From contig CAVWYT010000008.1 in NCBI GenBank assembly GCA_963759295.1, positions 124,001-188,000 of the forward strand: DNA of 64,000 nucleotides, in the 5' to 3' direction. Below, in pieces: positions 43,105 to 52,660 of the stretch. The translations under genes were made by a program, and so were the position numbers. Source of the stretch: WHSW01 sp963759295 (lineage in GTDB: Bacteria; Actinomycetota; Thermoleophilia; Solirubrobacterales; 70-9). The notes under the pieces are model-generated. The model was given only the letters and a program-made list of their open reading frames with translations. It was not told the DNA's origin and did no database searches. Each line of letters opens with the position of its first letter. The first letter of the stretch is position 1.

Positions 43105-44686
43105 GTGGCCATCAGTGCGATGACGTTCTTCTACAGGCGTCTCGGCGGGTCATATCCGCTCGCGTTCGTCGCCATCGAGCTTCAGTCCGCGCTCCTGATC
43201 GTCGCCGGGACGCTGGCGCTGTTCACCTTCTACTTCGACGGCTCGACCAGCGAGTACCTCGCGGTCCTCGCGATCGCCCTCGCCTTGACCGAGGTGGCCG
43301 TGCTGGCCGCGATCTTCCGTCTCATGCCGCAGCTTCGCGCTCTGCGGACGTGGATTCGCGGCCGGCGTGACCCGGAGTCGACTCAGCGCGCCTGGGCGAC
43401 CGCGGTCAGCATGCCGCTCTACCTGGTCAAGCGGGATCTGCCGCTGCCGGTCTTCGTCTCGGTGCTGCCGATGTGCGTCGCCGGGGTGATCATCCTCGAC
43501 CTCGACTGGTACGCGATCTTCCCGCTGCTCGCCGGCTCCGCGGTCGCGCTCGGCTACTCCGCCACCCTGCACTACCTGGCCGTGGAGGCCGGGATGCGGC
43601 CGCTGCTGCTCGAGATCAACAACAGCCTCTCGCCGCGGCTCAGCGCCGACTTCTGGGCGCTGCCGCTGCGCACCCGGCTGATGGTCGCGCTGCCGCTGAT
43701 CAACCTGATCACCGGGCTCGTCGTCGCCGCGCTGACCTCCGACGGCGGCGGCGGCTCGAACCTCGGCGCCGACGTGCTGATCGCCCTGCTCGTCTCGACG
43801 ACGATCTCGCTCGAGCTCACGGTGATGCTCTCGAAGTCGATCCTGCGCCCGCTCCGGGACCTCGAGCGCGCCGTGGCCCGGGTACGGGAGGGCGACTACA
43901 GCGTCGCCGTCCCGGTGACGACCGGGGACGAGCTCGGTGAGCTCGCGGCGAGCTTCAACCAGATGGTCGAGGGCCTCGCCGAGCGCGAGCGGATCCGCGA
44001 GGCGTTCGGCACCTACCTCGACGAGGAGATCGCCGAGTACATCCTCTCCGAGGCCTTCACCGAGGAGGGGGTCGAGATCGAGGTCTCGGTGCTGTTCTGC
44101 GACGTCCGCGACTTCACCCAGTTCGCCTCCGGCGCCACCCCGCAGGAGGTCGTTGCGGCGCTCAACCGTCTGTTCGAGGTCATCGTGCCGATCATCGCCC
44201 GCCACGGCGGCCACGTCGACAAGTTCGAGGGCGACGGGCTGCTCGCCGTGTTCGGCGCCCCGAAGCCGTTCCCCGACCACGCGGACCGAGCGGTGCGCGC
44301 CGCGTGCGAGATCGGCGAGGCAGTCAACGACGCCGGCGAGGCCGGCGAGCTGCGGATCGGCATCGGGGTCAACACCGGGAAGGTGATCGCGGGCGCGATC
44401 GGCGGCGCGGGGCGGCTCAACTTCTCGGTCATCGGTGGCGCGGTCAACGTCGCCGCGCGAGTCGAGGCCCTGACCCGCGAGACCGACGACAACATCCTGA
44501 TCACCGGCGACACCTGGCAGCGGGTCACACACGAGTTCGAGGCCGCGCCCAGGCGGCAGGGTCGCGCTCCGCGGAGTCGCCGAGCCGGTCGCCGTCTACG
44601 CGCCGAAGCTCGCCGGGCAAGCAGAGCGCCCTGCCGGCGACGCGGACGGCAGCGGCCGTCGGCGCAGGCCTCGGGTCAGACGCTGA
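43105..44686 (+). CDS. membrane class III adenylate/guanylate cyclase, C-terminus frameshifted
   Basis: Six hydrophobic segments (to about residue 240), a HAMP linker (SKSILRPLRDLERAVARVRE; GDELGELAASFNQM) and a class III cyclase domain. Metal aspartates lie in VLFCDVRDFTQFAS (about 332) and KFEGDGLLAVFG; the transition-state Asn-Arg pair lies in NFSVIGGAVNVAARVEAL. Makes cAMP or cGMP. At about 44546-44558 (cccaggcggcaggg) the frame breaks; one base fewer restores RVALRGVAEPVAVYAPKL and a stop at 44684-44686, giving 526 aa. As written, a basic tail runs to 44709. Start GTG 43105 or ATG 43120, equally possible. The N-terminal membrane part resembles the Rv1319c-type cyclases. Confidence 0.88.
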
Positions 44687-45007
44687 GTAGCGAGCGCGGA
44701 GTCGGGTAGTCCCAGGGTGATGGGCGAGAGCGAGCACCGGGCGACCGGCGATCGGGCCGAGGCGGAGGATCGTGCCAAGGACGATCCCGGCGGCGATCAC
44801 CGCGGCACGGCCGACGAGCCGCGCGAGGGCGAGGAGCCCGAGCGCCAGCAGGAGGCTCGCGACGCCGACGCCCAGATCGAGACGCTCGAGCCCGACCAGC
44901 GCTGAGCGCCCGCCGCGAGCGCAGCCGCCGCGGTCGAGGACCCGGCCGGTAACGCGGACCGCGGGCGGGTAGGCCAGCGACTGCAACCAAACGAAGGCAG
45001 GAAACAG
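44687..45007. other. 321-base gap, no supported gene
   Basis: Two overlapping frames are open here: a charged 62-codon plus-strand frame (44717-44905) and a hydrophobic minus-strand frame. Codon bias does not separate them, the minus one lacks a start near its hydrophobic part and runs through the cyclase end, so neither is called. AGGAAACAG just before 45008 is the ribosome site of the CsbD gene. Confidence 0.5.
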
Positions 45008-45511
45008 ATGTCCACAAGCGACGAACGAGTCACCGGCGGAATGGCCGGCAAGGTGGCCGGCAAGGCGAAAGAGCTCGCCGGCGAGCTCACCGACAACGAC
45101 GATCTGGCCCGCGAGGGCAGGCTTCAGCAGGCGAGCGCCGAGGCGCGCCAGGAGGCAGCCGAGGACGCCCGCGAGGCGCGCCACGCGGACGCCGAGGCCG
45201 AGCTCGAGTCCGAGCGCGTCGAGACCGCCGCCGAGCGCAAGCGGCTCGAGGCCGAGGTCGAGCGTCGCGAGCGCGAGGCGCGCGCCGAGGAGGACCGGCA
45301 GCGAGCCGAGCGCTCGGCCGACCGCACGGCCGCGCAGCAGATCGGCGACGCTCAGAGCGAGCTCCAGTCCGAGCGCGCCGCGGCCGAGCGCCGCGAGCGC
45401 AGCGCCGAGCAGCGCGAGCTCGAGGCGGCGCGCGAGAGCACCCGACTCGAGCAGCAGGCGCGCGCCGCCGAGGCCCGCGCCGATGCACTGGACCCGAAGG
45501 AGGACCGATGA
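45008..45511 (+). CDS. CsbD-like stress protein with long coiled coil
   Basis: 167 aa. The first 35 residues, with DERVTGGMAGKVAGKAKELAGEL, match the CsbD family (small general-stress proteins). After that comes a highly charged helix of Glu, Arg and Ala from about 40 to 160, predicted as a continuous coiled coil. No membrane segment. Overlaps the next gene (ATGA), and both share the coiled-coil style, suggesting they associate. A SigB-like stress response is a family expectation, not seen here. Confidence 0.75.
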   Translation: MSTSDERVTGGMAGKVAGKAKELAGELTDNDDLAREGRLQQASAEARQEAAEDAREARHADAEAELESERVETAAERKRLEAEVERREREARAEEDRQRAERSADRTAAQQIGDAQSELQSERAAAERRERSAEQRELEAARESTRLEQQARAAEARADALDPKEDR

Positions 45512-46161
45512 CCACGCTGACGAGCATTCCGAAGACGACCGTCGAGGGGGCGATCAAGGTCGTGCGACTGCCGATCGATGCCCTCACCGGCGTCGCCCCC
45601 GAGAGCCGGCTGACGAGCTCGATCGAGCTCGCGGTCGACAGCGCCGACGCGAGGATCCGCGCCGCCGCCGGCAGCGCCCTCAGAGACGACGGGCTGCGCA
45701 GCGAGGCGACGCTACTGCGCGAATCGGTCGCCGAGCGCCGGCGCGCCCAGCGGCTGCGCTCTGAGGCCGGCCGCAAGGCCGAGGACGCGACCGAGCGGGC
45801 CGAGCGCGCCAAGGCCGAGGCGGCCGAGCGCGAGCGCCGCGCCGAGCGCGAGGCCGAGCGCAAGCGCGAGCAGGCCAACAAGCGACGCACCGAGCGCAAG
45901 CAACAGGCGGAGAAGGCCGAGCAGTCCCGCAGGCGCGCCGCCTCCGAACGGGCCGCCAAGGCCGAGCGTGAGAGCGAGGCGAAGGCGGACGCGGAGCGGC
46001 TCGAGGCGCTTCAGTCGAAGGCCGAGTCGCTCGCCAAGCGCGAGCGCGCGGTCACCGAGGCCCAGGAGGCCGACCGGCTCAAGCGCGCCGCCGAGCGGGC
46101 CAAGGAGGAGCGCAAGTCCGAGGAGGAGAAGACGGGGACCTCGCGGGTGGAGGGAATGTGA
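45508..46161 (+). CDS. coiled-coil protein of unknown function
   Basis: 217 aa. The N-terminal 60 residues (TTVEGAIKVVRLPIDALTGV) look amphipathic; then a charged coiled coil of Arg, Ala, Glu and Lys (about 70-200) continues to the end, containing RRAERERRAEREAERK-like stretches. The Lys/Arg-rich C-terminal half may bind membranes or DNA. No domain recognised. Its start overlaps the CsbD gene stop, so the two are co-translated. Confidence 0.65.
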   Translation: MTTLTSIPKTTVEGAIKVVRLPIDALTGVAPESRLTSSIELAVDSADARIRAAAGSALRDDGLRSEATLLRESVAERRRAQRLRSEAGRKAEDATERAERAKAEAAERERRAEREAERKREQANKRRTERKQQAEKAEQSRRRAASERAAKAERESEAKADAERLEALQSKAESLAKRERAVTEAQEADRLKRAAERAKEERKSEEEKTGTSRVEGM

Positions 46162-46193
46162 TCACGACGACGCAACCGCAGGTGGCCAAGTGA
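46158..46193 (+). other. 11-codon mini-frame bridging two genes
   Basis: GTG at 46158 overlaps the previous stop and its own stop (46191-46193) overlaps the next GTG at 46190; encodes VITTTQPQVAK. Could be a translational-coupling leader or chance. Confidence 0.25.
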
Positions 46194-46510
46194 GCGCTCT
46201 GCGCTACCTGAACCCGTTTCGCATCGCCCGGGCCGTCGGCTACATCCGGCGGGTGATGGGAGTGGGAGGGCCGAAGGCGGTGCGCGTCGCCGGCGTCGAG
46301 CACCCTGCGGGCTGGATCGTGCCCACAGCGACGGTGACGATCGAGGTCGTCGGACGCGACGGGCGCATCGAGCGGTTTCGCCCCACGGTCCCGGTGCCGT
46401 TCCCGTACGCATGGGGATGGCGGATCGCCCGCCGCCTCGGGGTGCCACTGGTGAGCTCGATCGATCCCGACCGGCTGCGGTTCGGGGTCGGCGTGCCGGG
46501 CCGCGGCTGA
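46190..46510 (+). CDS. small hypothetical protein
   Basis: 106 aa from GTG 46190. Begins MSALRYLNPFRIARAVGYIRR (amphipathic, possibly membrane-associated), then a compact domain with AVRVAGVEHPAGWIVPTATV, RDGRIERFRPTVPVPFPYAWGWRIARRLG and a Gly-rich end. Not recognised. Belongs to the same operon as the coiled-coil genes by spacing. Confidence 0.6.
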   Translation: MSALRYLNPFRIARAVGYIRRVMGVGGPKAVRVAGVEHPAGWIVPTATVTIEVVGRDGRIERFRPTVPVPFPYAWGWRIARRLGVPLVSSIDPDRLRFGVGVPGRG

Positions 46511-46567
46511 GCCCGCGGCGCTCGCCGCGTCCGCCGGTCTCCGTGGAGGGCCGCGCGGGCGGGCGGA

Positions 46568-46573
46568 TAGGGT
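46568..46573 (+). promoter_or_regulatory. -10 hexamer of the PQQ-type protein gene
   Basis: TAGGGT, 9 bases before the ATG at 46583. Confidence 0.4.
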
Positions 46574-46582
46574 CTTCGCGAG

Positions 46583-49139
46583 ATGAGGGCAGCTCTTGCG
46601 ACGGTCGCCCTGGCGGCGCTCGCCCTCGCTGCAGCGGCGAGCGGCGCATCGTCGTCCGGGGGGCACGACCGGGGCGGGGCGCTGGCCGACTCGCCGTGGC
46701 CGCAGATGCGCCGCGACTCCGGCAACACCGCCGAGAGCCCGATTCGCGGGCGCTACCGCGGCGCTCTGCCCTGGTCGTTCGCCACCGGGCGGGGGATCTT
46801 CTCCACCCCGGTGCTCGGGCCCCGACGGTGAGGCCTACGTCGGCTCGGCGGACGGGCGCTTCTACGCGCTCGACGAGCGCGGCCGGCGGATCTGGAGCCT
46901 GCGCACGGGCGGGGTCATCGACGCGGCGGCGGCGCTCGGAGCGCGCAGCTCGAGGCGGAGCTTTCCGATCACGATCGGCTCCGGCGACGAGACGCTCTAT
47001 CAGCTGCGAAGCGACGCCCGGCGGCTGGATCGCGAGCGGCGCATCCGCTGGGCCTACCGCACCGAGCTCGCCCCGGCAACCGGGCAGCTGGTCAATTGGT
47101 GGGAGGGCAATCCCGCCTACGGCCCGGACGGCAACCTCTACGTCGGCAACACCGGCGGCGGCGCCTTCTCGCTGACCCCGGAGGGCGCGCTGCGCTGGGT
47201 CGTCCAGCGCGCGAACTCGGTTTGGACGACGCCGGCCTTCGACGCCGCCGGAAACAGCTACTGGGGCTCGGTCGACTTCTACGCATTCTCGCTCGACCCG
47301 CTGGGCGCGCTTCGCTGGCAGACCTTCACCCCGGGCTACGTCACCTCCTCGCCGGCGCTGGACTCCGACGGGACCGTCTACGTGGGCTCCTTCGATCGCA
47401 GCCTGCACGCGCTCGACTCGGCGACCGGCCAGGAGCGATGGGCGTTTCCGACCACCGATCACATCTACGCGTCCCCGGCGCTCGCGACCGACGCCTCGGG
47501 CACGACCAGGGCGATCTACATCGGCTCGGCGGACGGCTCGGTCTACGCGGTGCGCCCCGACGGCAGCGAGCTGTGGCGCTACGAGACCGGTGACCCGGTC
47601 CGTTCCTCGCCGGTGATCGGCCGCGCTGCGCACGGTGGCGGGGAGATCGTCTACGTCGGCTCGTCCAACGGCGTCCTCTACGCGCTCGACGCCGAGACGG
47701 GGAGGCGGCGCTGGTCGTTCGACACCTCGATGCGCAGCGGGCCGCTGGCCGACCGAGACGACCTCAACGGCTCCCCCGCGCTCGGCAGGCGCGGCGTCTA
47801 CATCGGCGGCGAGCACGGCCGCGTCTGGTTCGTCCCCTACGACTACTGCCGGGTCGAGCGCGACGTCCGCTGCAGCCGCTCGCCTGGGCAGGAGTTTCCG
47901 GACGACCTCAACCGCGTCCTCACGGTGACGCCCGGTGGAACGACACGCTTCGGAGCCGAGAAGGTGCCCGCGGCCACGGTGCTGGCGATGCGGCTCGTGG
48001 TCCGCCGCGGCGGGGTCACGCTCGACGCGCGCATCGACCCCGACCAGGGATCGGGCGCGCTGGTCCGCTCCCGCCCTCGCTTCGATTTCCAGACCCAGCT
48101 CTCCGGCGACGGGCACTACATCTTCGTGCGCCCGGACCGCGCCCTCGATCCCGGGACCGCCTACCGGCTGCGGGTGGCCGGCGGTTGGCGCGCGGGCTCG
48201 GAGACCGGCGACTTCGACAGCCGCGTCAGGATCGAGACCGCCGAGGACCGCGGCGACACGTCCGCACTCCGGGTGCGCCGCCGGCGAGTCGGCGCGCTGG
48301 AGCTCACCCGCCTGGCGCTGCCGCTCCCGGCGCTGCTTCCGAGCGTCAACCAGATCGGCTTCGACTCCTACGATTTGATCGCCGGCACGGTCGCCAAGTC
48401 CCACGCCGGAGCGCATCGCGGCCGGATCACGCTCTGGGTGATCGGCGCGCGCACCAACGCACGCGGGGTGCCCGTGGCCGACCCCGGCGGCGGCTTCGCC
48501 TTTCCGCTCCACGGCCGCTTCCGCCACGACCAACTCGTGCTCAACGCGAGCGGGCTGAACCTCCGGTTCAGCTTCGGCGACGTGCCGCTGCGCAGCTTCG
48601 ACGTCCGCGGCGCGCTTCGCGAGCGCGGCGGGCTTCGGCCCGGCCCCGGCCTCTACGGTCAGGTCACCTGCGCCGACGTCCCCAACTACTCGGCCGAGCT
48701 GCGGATCGCGGGCGTCTGCAACCAGAGCGACACCCTGGCCTCCTACGGGACCCTGCTCTCCGACCGCTACGACGACCGCGGCACCGCGAACCTGCGTCCG
48801 CCCGGGGTCTCGGCCGGCCCGGTGACCCTGACCGCCCCGGCCGCCGATGCGGACGGCGAGGTGGCCGCGTCGCTGCGGCTGAACGACCGCGCCAGCCTCC
48901 CCGCCGACCGGCACCTGGTCTCGATCCTGCTGGTCGACCGCAGCACCGGGACCCCCGTGGGGCTCGACTACCGCGGCCTGACCGCACCCGTCCTCGACGG
49001 CGCGGGCAACGTCGTCGGGGCGCGGCTGCGGATCCCCGCGGGAACCGAGCTGCCTGCGACCCTCGAGGCGACGACGATCGTCGACGTCTTTCCGCTCGGG
49101 AGGAGCGATCTCTCGCCCCGGGCGCGGGCGCCTCGATAG
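46583..49139 (+). CDS. secreted PQQ-type beta-propeller protein, N-terminus frameshifted
   Basis: 851 aa when the frame is restored. Signal peptide (MRAALATVALAALALAAA), then a propeller of repeated VYVGSxDGxxYALD-type blades (about residues 65-425) as in PQQ-like and BamB domains. About 400 further residues form a C-terminal beta-rich region of unknown type. At 46819-46825 (gggcccc) the frame breaks; one C fewer links SFATGRGIFSTPVLGP to DGEAYVGSADGRFYALDERG. No quinoprotein dehydrogenase residues are assigned, so it may be structural or a cell-surface binding protein. The stop TAG is also part of the next gene's -10 box. Confidence 0.8.
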
Positions 49140-49142
49140 GGT
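49137..49142 (+). promoter_or_regulatory. -10 hexamer overlapping the upstream stop codon
   Basis: TAGGGT includes the PQQ protein's TAG stop and lies 7 bases before the ATG at 49150, which favours that ATG over the GTG at 49141. Confidence 0.4.
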
Positions 49143-49149
49143 GAGCGCG

Positions 49150-49771
49150 ATGAGAGCTCGGGGGCCGGTCGCAGCGCTGCTCGTCGGTGTCGCCTTCGCC
49201 GCGATACCGACCGGCGCGGGGGCGGTCAACGACCCGAGCTCGAGCCTCTGTCCCGGGACCTTCACGGTCCTCCACAACGACCACATCGGCGCGCTTCAGC
49301 TTCCGGCGGGCCGCTACGACGTCACCGTGCGTACGCCGGGGACGCTGACCTGCGCCGACGCCTCGAGTCTGTTCGCCAAGTTCCTGCAACGGCCGAGCGG
49401 CAACCTGCCGAACGGCTGGCGGGTGAACGTCAACAAGGCGCGGTTCGCCAACCGGGCCACCGAGCAGGCGTTCTCCGTCGCCAAGGCCGGTGGGGGAGGC
49501 GGCGGTGGAGGCGGGCGGGGGCGGCGGCGGCCGCGCGACCTGCCCCACCTTCGAGGTCCTCCACAACGACCGCATCGGCTCGCTGCGGATTCCGGCCGGC
49601 GACTACGTGATCACGGCCAAGAACATGAGCTGTCCGTCCGCGAGCCGGCAGTTCGCGCGCTTTCTGCAGTCGCCGAGCGGCAACCTGCCCGACGGCTGGC
49701 AGCTGAGGCCCCGCAGGGCGAAGTTCCGCAACCCCGACAGCGGCGAGAGCTTCCGGATCAAGCGCGCCTGA
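49150..49771 (+). CDS. secreted protein with two copies of an unrecognised ~75-aa domain, frameshifted in linker
   Basis: 206 aa with the frame restored. A signal peptide (MRARGPVAALLVGVAFAAI) precedes copy 1 (FTVLHNDHIGALQLPAGRYDV to ARFANRATEQAFSV), a Gly-rich linker and copy 2 (FEVLHNDRIGSLRIPAGDYVI to AKFRNPDSGESFRI). Shared features: VLHND.IG.L..PAG.Y, two cysteines, FA.FLQ.PSGNLP.GW, then a basic segment and A.F.N. One base too many in the Gly linker (ggcgggcggggg, about 49513-49520) breaks it. A disulfide in each copy is likely. Function unknown. Confidence 0.75.
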
Positions 49772-49842
49772 GCGGGAGCGCGGGCGGCGGCGCGGTCAGC
49801 CGGTCCGCTCGAGCACGACGACCGGGATCTCGCGCTCCGCGC

Positions 49843-49848
49843 TAGTCT
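49843..49848 (+). promoter_or_regulatory. -10 hexamer of the ThDP enzyme gene
   Basis: TAGTCT, 7 bases before the ATG at 49856. Confidence 0.45.
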
Positions 49849-49855
49849 CGCCGCG

Positions 49856-51523
49856 ATGGCGACCACCGAGGAGAGCGCTCGCCCCGAAGGCTCACCGGCG
49901 CCGGGTCCGGTCCACGGCGGCAAGCTCGTCACCCGGGCGCTCGTCGACCGCGCCGTCAGCCATCTGTTCACGCTCTCCGGCGGCCACCTGTTCTCGATCT
50001 ACGACGGCTGCGTCGCCGACGGGATCGAGATCGTCGACACGCGCCACGAGCAGGCGGCGGCCTGGGCCGCCGAGGGCTACGCGAAGGCGACCCGCAAGGT
50101 CGGCGTCGCCGCGCTCACCGCCGGGCCGGGGGTCACCAACGGGATCAGCGCGATGGCGGGCGCGAAGTTCAACCGCTCGCCGCTCGTCGTCCTCGGCGGG
50201 CGCGCCCCGGAGATGCGCTGGGGCTCGGGCTCGCTGCAGGAGATCGACCACCTGCCGTTCGTGACCCCGGTGACCAAAGCTGCGGCGACGATCATCGAGA
50301 CCGACGCGATCGCCGACGCGACCGCGCGCGCGATCGACACCGCGCTCACCCAGCCCACCGGGCCGACCTACCTCGACTTCCCGCTCGACGTCGTCTTCTC
50401 CGAGGGCGCCGGCGAGACCCCGGCACCCGCGGTGGTCGTCGCGCCGGCCGCGCCGCGCACCGACGAGGCGGCGAGAATGCTCGCCGGGGCCGAGCGCCCG
50501 GTGATCATGGCCGGCACCGGCGTCTACTGGGCGCACGCCGAGGGCGAGCTTCGGCGGCTCGCCGAAACGCTGGCGATCCCCGTGTTCCTCAACGGGATGG
50601 GGCGGGGGTGCCTGCCGGCCGACCACGAGCTCTGCTTCTCGCGCGCCCGCGGCGAGGGCCTCAAGGAGGCCGACGTGGCGCTTGTCGTCGGCGTGCCGCT
50701 CGACTTCCGGCTCGGCTTCGGCGCCAGCTTCGGCGAGCAGACGAAGATCATCTGGCTCGACGAGGCGCCGAACGAGCTCAGCGCGAACCGTACGCCCGAG
50801 ATCGAGCTGGTCGGCGGGATCGACGCCACCCTGGCCGCGATCTCCGACGGCGAGGGCGGCTCGGGCGCCCGCCAGCGCACCGGCGCCTGGGTCGAGGCCC
50901 TGCGCGAGACCGAGGACGAAAAGCGCGCCGGCGAGGCCGACGAGCTCAACGACGACCGGGCGCCGCTTCATCCGCTGCGTGTCTACAACGAGCTCGCGCA
51001 GATGCTCGACCGCGACGCGATCGTGATCGGCGACGGCGGCGACTTCGTCTCCTACGCCGGGCGCGTCGTCAACACGTATGAGCCCGGCTGCTGGATGGAT
51101 CCGGGCCCCTACGGCTGTCTCGGCGCCGGCCCCGGCCAGGCGATCGGCGCCAAGGTCGCCCACCCCGAGCGCCAGGTCGTCTGCATGCTCGGCGACGGCG
51201 CCTTCGGGTTCTCGGGGCTCGAGTTCGACACCATGGTCCGCCACGACCTGCCGGTGGTCGGGATCGTCGGCAACAACGGGATCTGGGCGCTCGAGTACCA
51301 CCCGATGAAGTTCCTCTACGGCTACCAGGTCGCCGCCGAGCTGCGGCCGGCGACCCGCTACGACGAGGTCGTCAAGGCGCTCGGCGGCCACGGCGAGCTC
51401 GTCCGCCACCCGTCCGAGCTCCAGCCGGCGCTCGAGCGCGCCTTCGCCTCCGGCAAGCCGGCGCTGGTCAACGTGCTCACCGATCCCGAGGTCGTCTACC
51501 CGCGCAAGGCCATGTTGGCGTAG
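49856..51523 (+). CDS. thiamine-diphosphate-dependent enzyme, acetolactate synthase-like
   Basis: 555 aa, three-domain ThDP fold. The N-terminal domain has the conserved glutamate in DTRHEQAAAWAAEGYAKAT (about residue 65) and AALTAGPGVTNGISAMAGA. The C-terminal ThDP-binding motif runs from GDGAFGFSGLEFDTM (about 444) to VGIVGNN. Related to acetolactate synthase and oxalyl-CoA decarboxylase; the absence of an ilvN/ilvC neighbour makes biosynthetic ALS less likely than a decarboxylase or carboligase. Substrate not predictable. Confidence 0.9.
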   Translation: MATTEESARPEGSPAPGPVHGGKLVTRALVDRAVSHLFTLSGGHLFSIYDGCVADGIEIVDTRHEQAAAWAAEGYAKATRKVGVAALTAGPGVTNGISAMAGAKFNRSPLVVLGGRAPEMRWGSGSLQEIDHLPFVTPVTKAAATIIETDAIADATARAIDTALTQPTGPTYLDFPLDVVFSEGAGETPAPAVVVAPAAPRTDEAARMLAGAERPVIMAGTGVYWAHAEGELRRLAETLAIPVFLNGMGRGCLPADHELCFSRARGEGLKEADVALVVGVPLDFRLGFGASFGEQTKIIWLDEAPNELSANRTPEIELVGGIDATLAAISDGEGGSGARQRTGAWVEALRETEDEKRAGEADELNDDRAPLHPLRVYNELAQMLDRDAIVIGDGGDFVSYAGRVVNTYEPGCWMDPGPYGCLGAGPGQAIGAKVAHPERQVVCMLGDGAFGFSGLEFDTMVRHDLPVVGIVGNNGIWALEYHPMKFLYGYQVAAELRPATRYDEVVKALGGHGELVRHPSELQPALERAFASGKPALVNVLTDPEVVYPRKAMLA

Positions 51524-51585
51524 CTCTCGGCGCCGGGAGTCGGTTTCGACCCCTATCCCGGCGGAGGCCGAGCGCCGCGACTGCG

Positions 51586-51591
51586 TAGGAT
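51586..51591 (+). promoter_or_regulatory. -10 hexamer of the aldo-keto reductase gene
   Basis: TAGGAT, 7 bases before the GTG at 51599. Confidence 0.45.
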
Positions 51592-51598
51592 CGCGTCC

Positions 51599-52639
51599 GT
51601 GGAGCTGCGGCCGCTGGCGAGGACGGGCGTTCAGGTCAGTCCGCTGTGCCTTGGGGCGATGATGTTCGGCGCCTGGGGCAACTCCAACCGCGACGACTCG
51701 ATCCGGATCATCCACGCGGCGCTCGACGCCGGGATCAACTTCATCGACACCGCCGACGTCTACAGTCGCGGCGAGTCGGAGCAGATCGTCGCCAAGGCGC
51801 TCGCCGGTGGCAAGCGCGACGACGTCGTGCTGGCGACCAAGGTGCACGGCAAGATGGGCGACGACCCGAACCAGTACGGCAACTCGCGCCGCTGGATCGT
51901 CCGCGAGCTCGAGGCGAGCCTGAAGCGGCTCGGCACCGACTGGATCGACCTCTACCAGATCCACCGCCCCGAGCCCGACACCGACATCGACGAGACGCTC
52001 GGCGCGCTCACCGACCTCATCCGCGCCGGCAAGCTCCGCTACATCGGCAGCTCGACGTTCCCGCCCTCGGCGGTGGTCGAGGCTCAATGGGTCGCCGAGC
52101 GCCGCGGCCGCGAGCGCTTCGTCACCGAGCAGCCGCCGTACTCGATCCTCGCGCGCGGGGTCGAGCGCGAGCTGCTCGGCGTCTGCGAGCGCCACGGGAT
52201 CGGCGTCCTGCCCTGGAGCCCGCTCGCCGGCGGGTGGCTCACGGGCCGCTACCGGATCGGCGCCGAGCTGCCGCAGAGCCGCCGCGCGCAGATGGTCCCC
52301 GGCCGCTACGACATGTCGATACCCGAGAACCAGCGCAAGCTCGAGGCAGCCGACGCGCTCGCGCTGCTCGCCGAGGACGCGGGGATGACGCTGATCGAGA
52401 TGTCGCTCGCCTTCCTGCTCGAGCATCCCGCGGTGACCGCGCCGATCATCGGCCCGCGGACGATGAACCAGCTCGAGAGCCAGCTCCCCGCGGCAGAGAT
52501 CCGCCTCGACGCCGACCTCCTCGACCGGATCGACGAGATCGTCGCCCCGGGGACGAACATCAACCCGGCCGACGCCGGCTACACGCCGCCCGAGCTCGCC
52601 GAGCCGCGGCGCCGCCGGCGCGGCGCCCGGGGCGTCTAG
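51599..52639 (+). CDS. aldo-keto reductase
   Basis: 346 aa NADPH-dependent TIM-barrel. The catalytic tetrad is present: Asp and Tyr in FIDTADVYSRGESE, Lys in LATKVHGKM, His in LYQIHRPEPDTD. The NADP-binding part reads AIIGPRTMNQLESQL-like. Reduces aldehydes or ketones in the yeast AKR11/12-like group. The last 30 residues add a Pro/Arg-rich tail. GTG start supported by the -10 box. Confidence 0.93.
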   Translation: MELRPLARTGVQVSPLCLGAMMFGAWGNSNRDDSIRIIHAALDAGINFIDTADVYSRGESEQIVAKALAGGKRDDVVLATKVHGKMGDDPNQYGNSRRWIVRELEASLKRLGTDWIDLYQIHRPEPDTDIDETLGALTDLIRAGKLRYIGSSTFPPSAVVEAQWVAERRGRERFVTEQPPYSILARGVERELLGVCERHGIGVLPWSPLAGGWLTGRYRIGAELPQSRRAQMVPGRYDMSIPENQRKLEAADALALLAEDAGMTLIEMSLAFLLEHPAVTAPIIGPRTMNQLESQLPAAEIRLDADLLDRIDEIVAPGTNINPADAGYTPPELAEPRRRRRGARGV

Positions 52640-52660
52640 CCCGCGCGCGCCGCGCCGCCG

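Noticed and set aside
44717..44905. Short plus frame of 62 codons and an overlapping hydrophobic minus frame in the cyclase-CsbD gap
   Set aside because: Codon bias does not favour one over the other clearly; the minus frame has no start near the hydrophobic part and runs through the cyclase end.
46011..49286. Very long minus-strand open frame (over 1000 codons) opposite the PQQ protein and its neighbours
   Set aside because: Antisense shadow of high-GC genes; composition dominated by Arg, Gly, Ala and Val with no domain, and the plus-strand genes are well supported.
49892..52426. Minus-strand frame of 844 codons opposite the ThDP enzyme and aldo-keto reductase
   Set aside because: Same phenomenon; both plus-strand genes have clear families and promoters.
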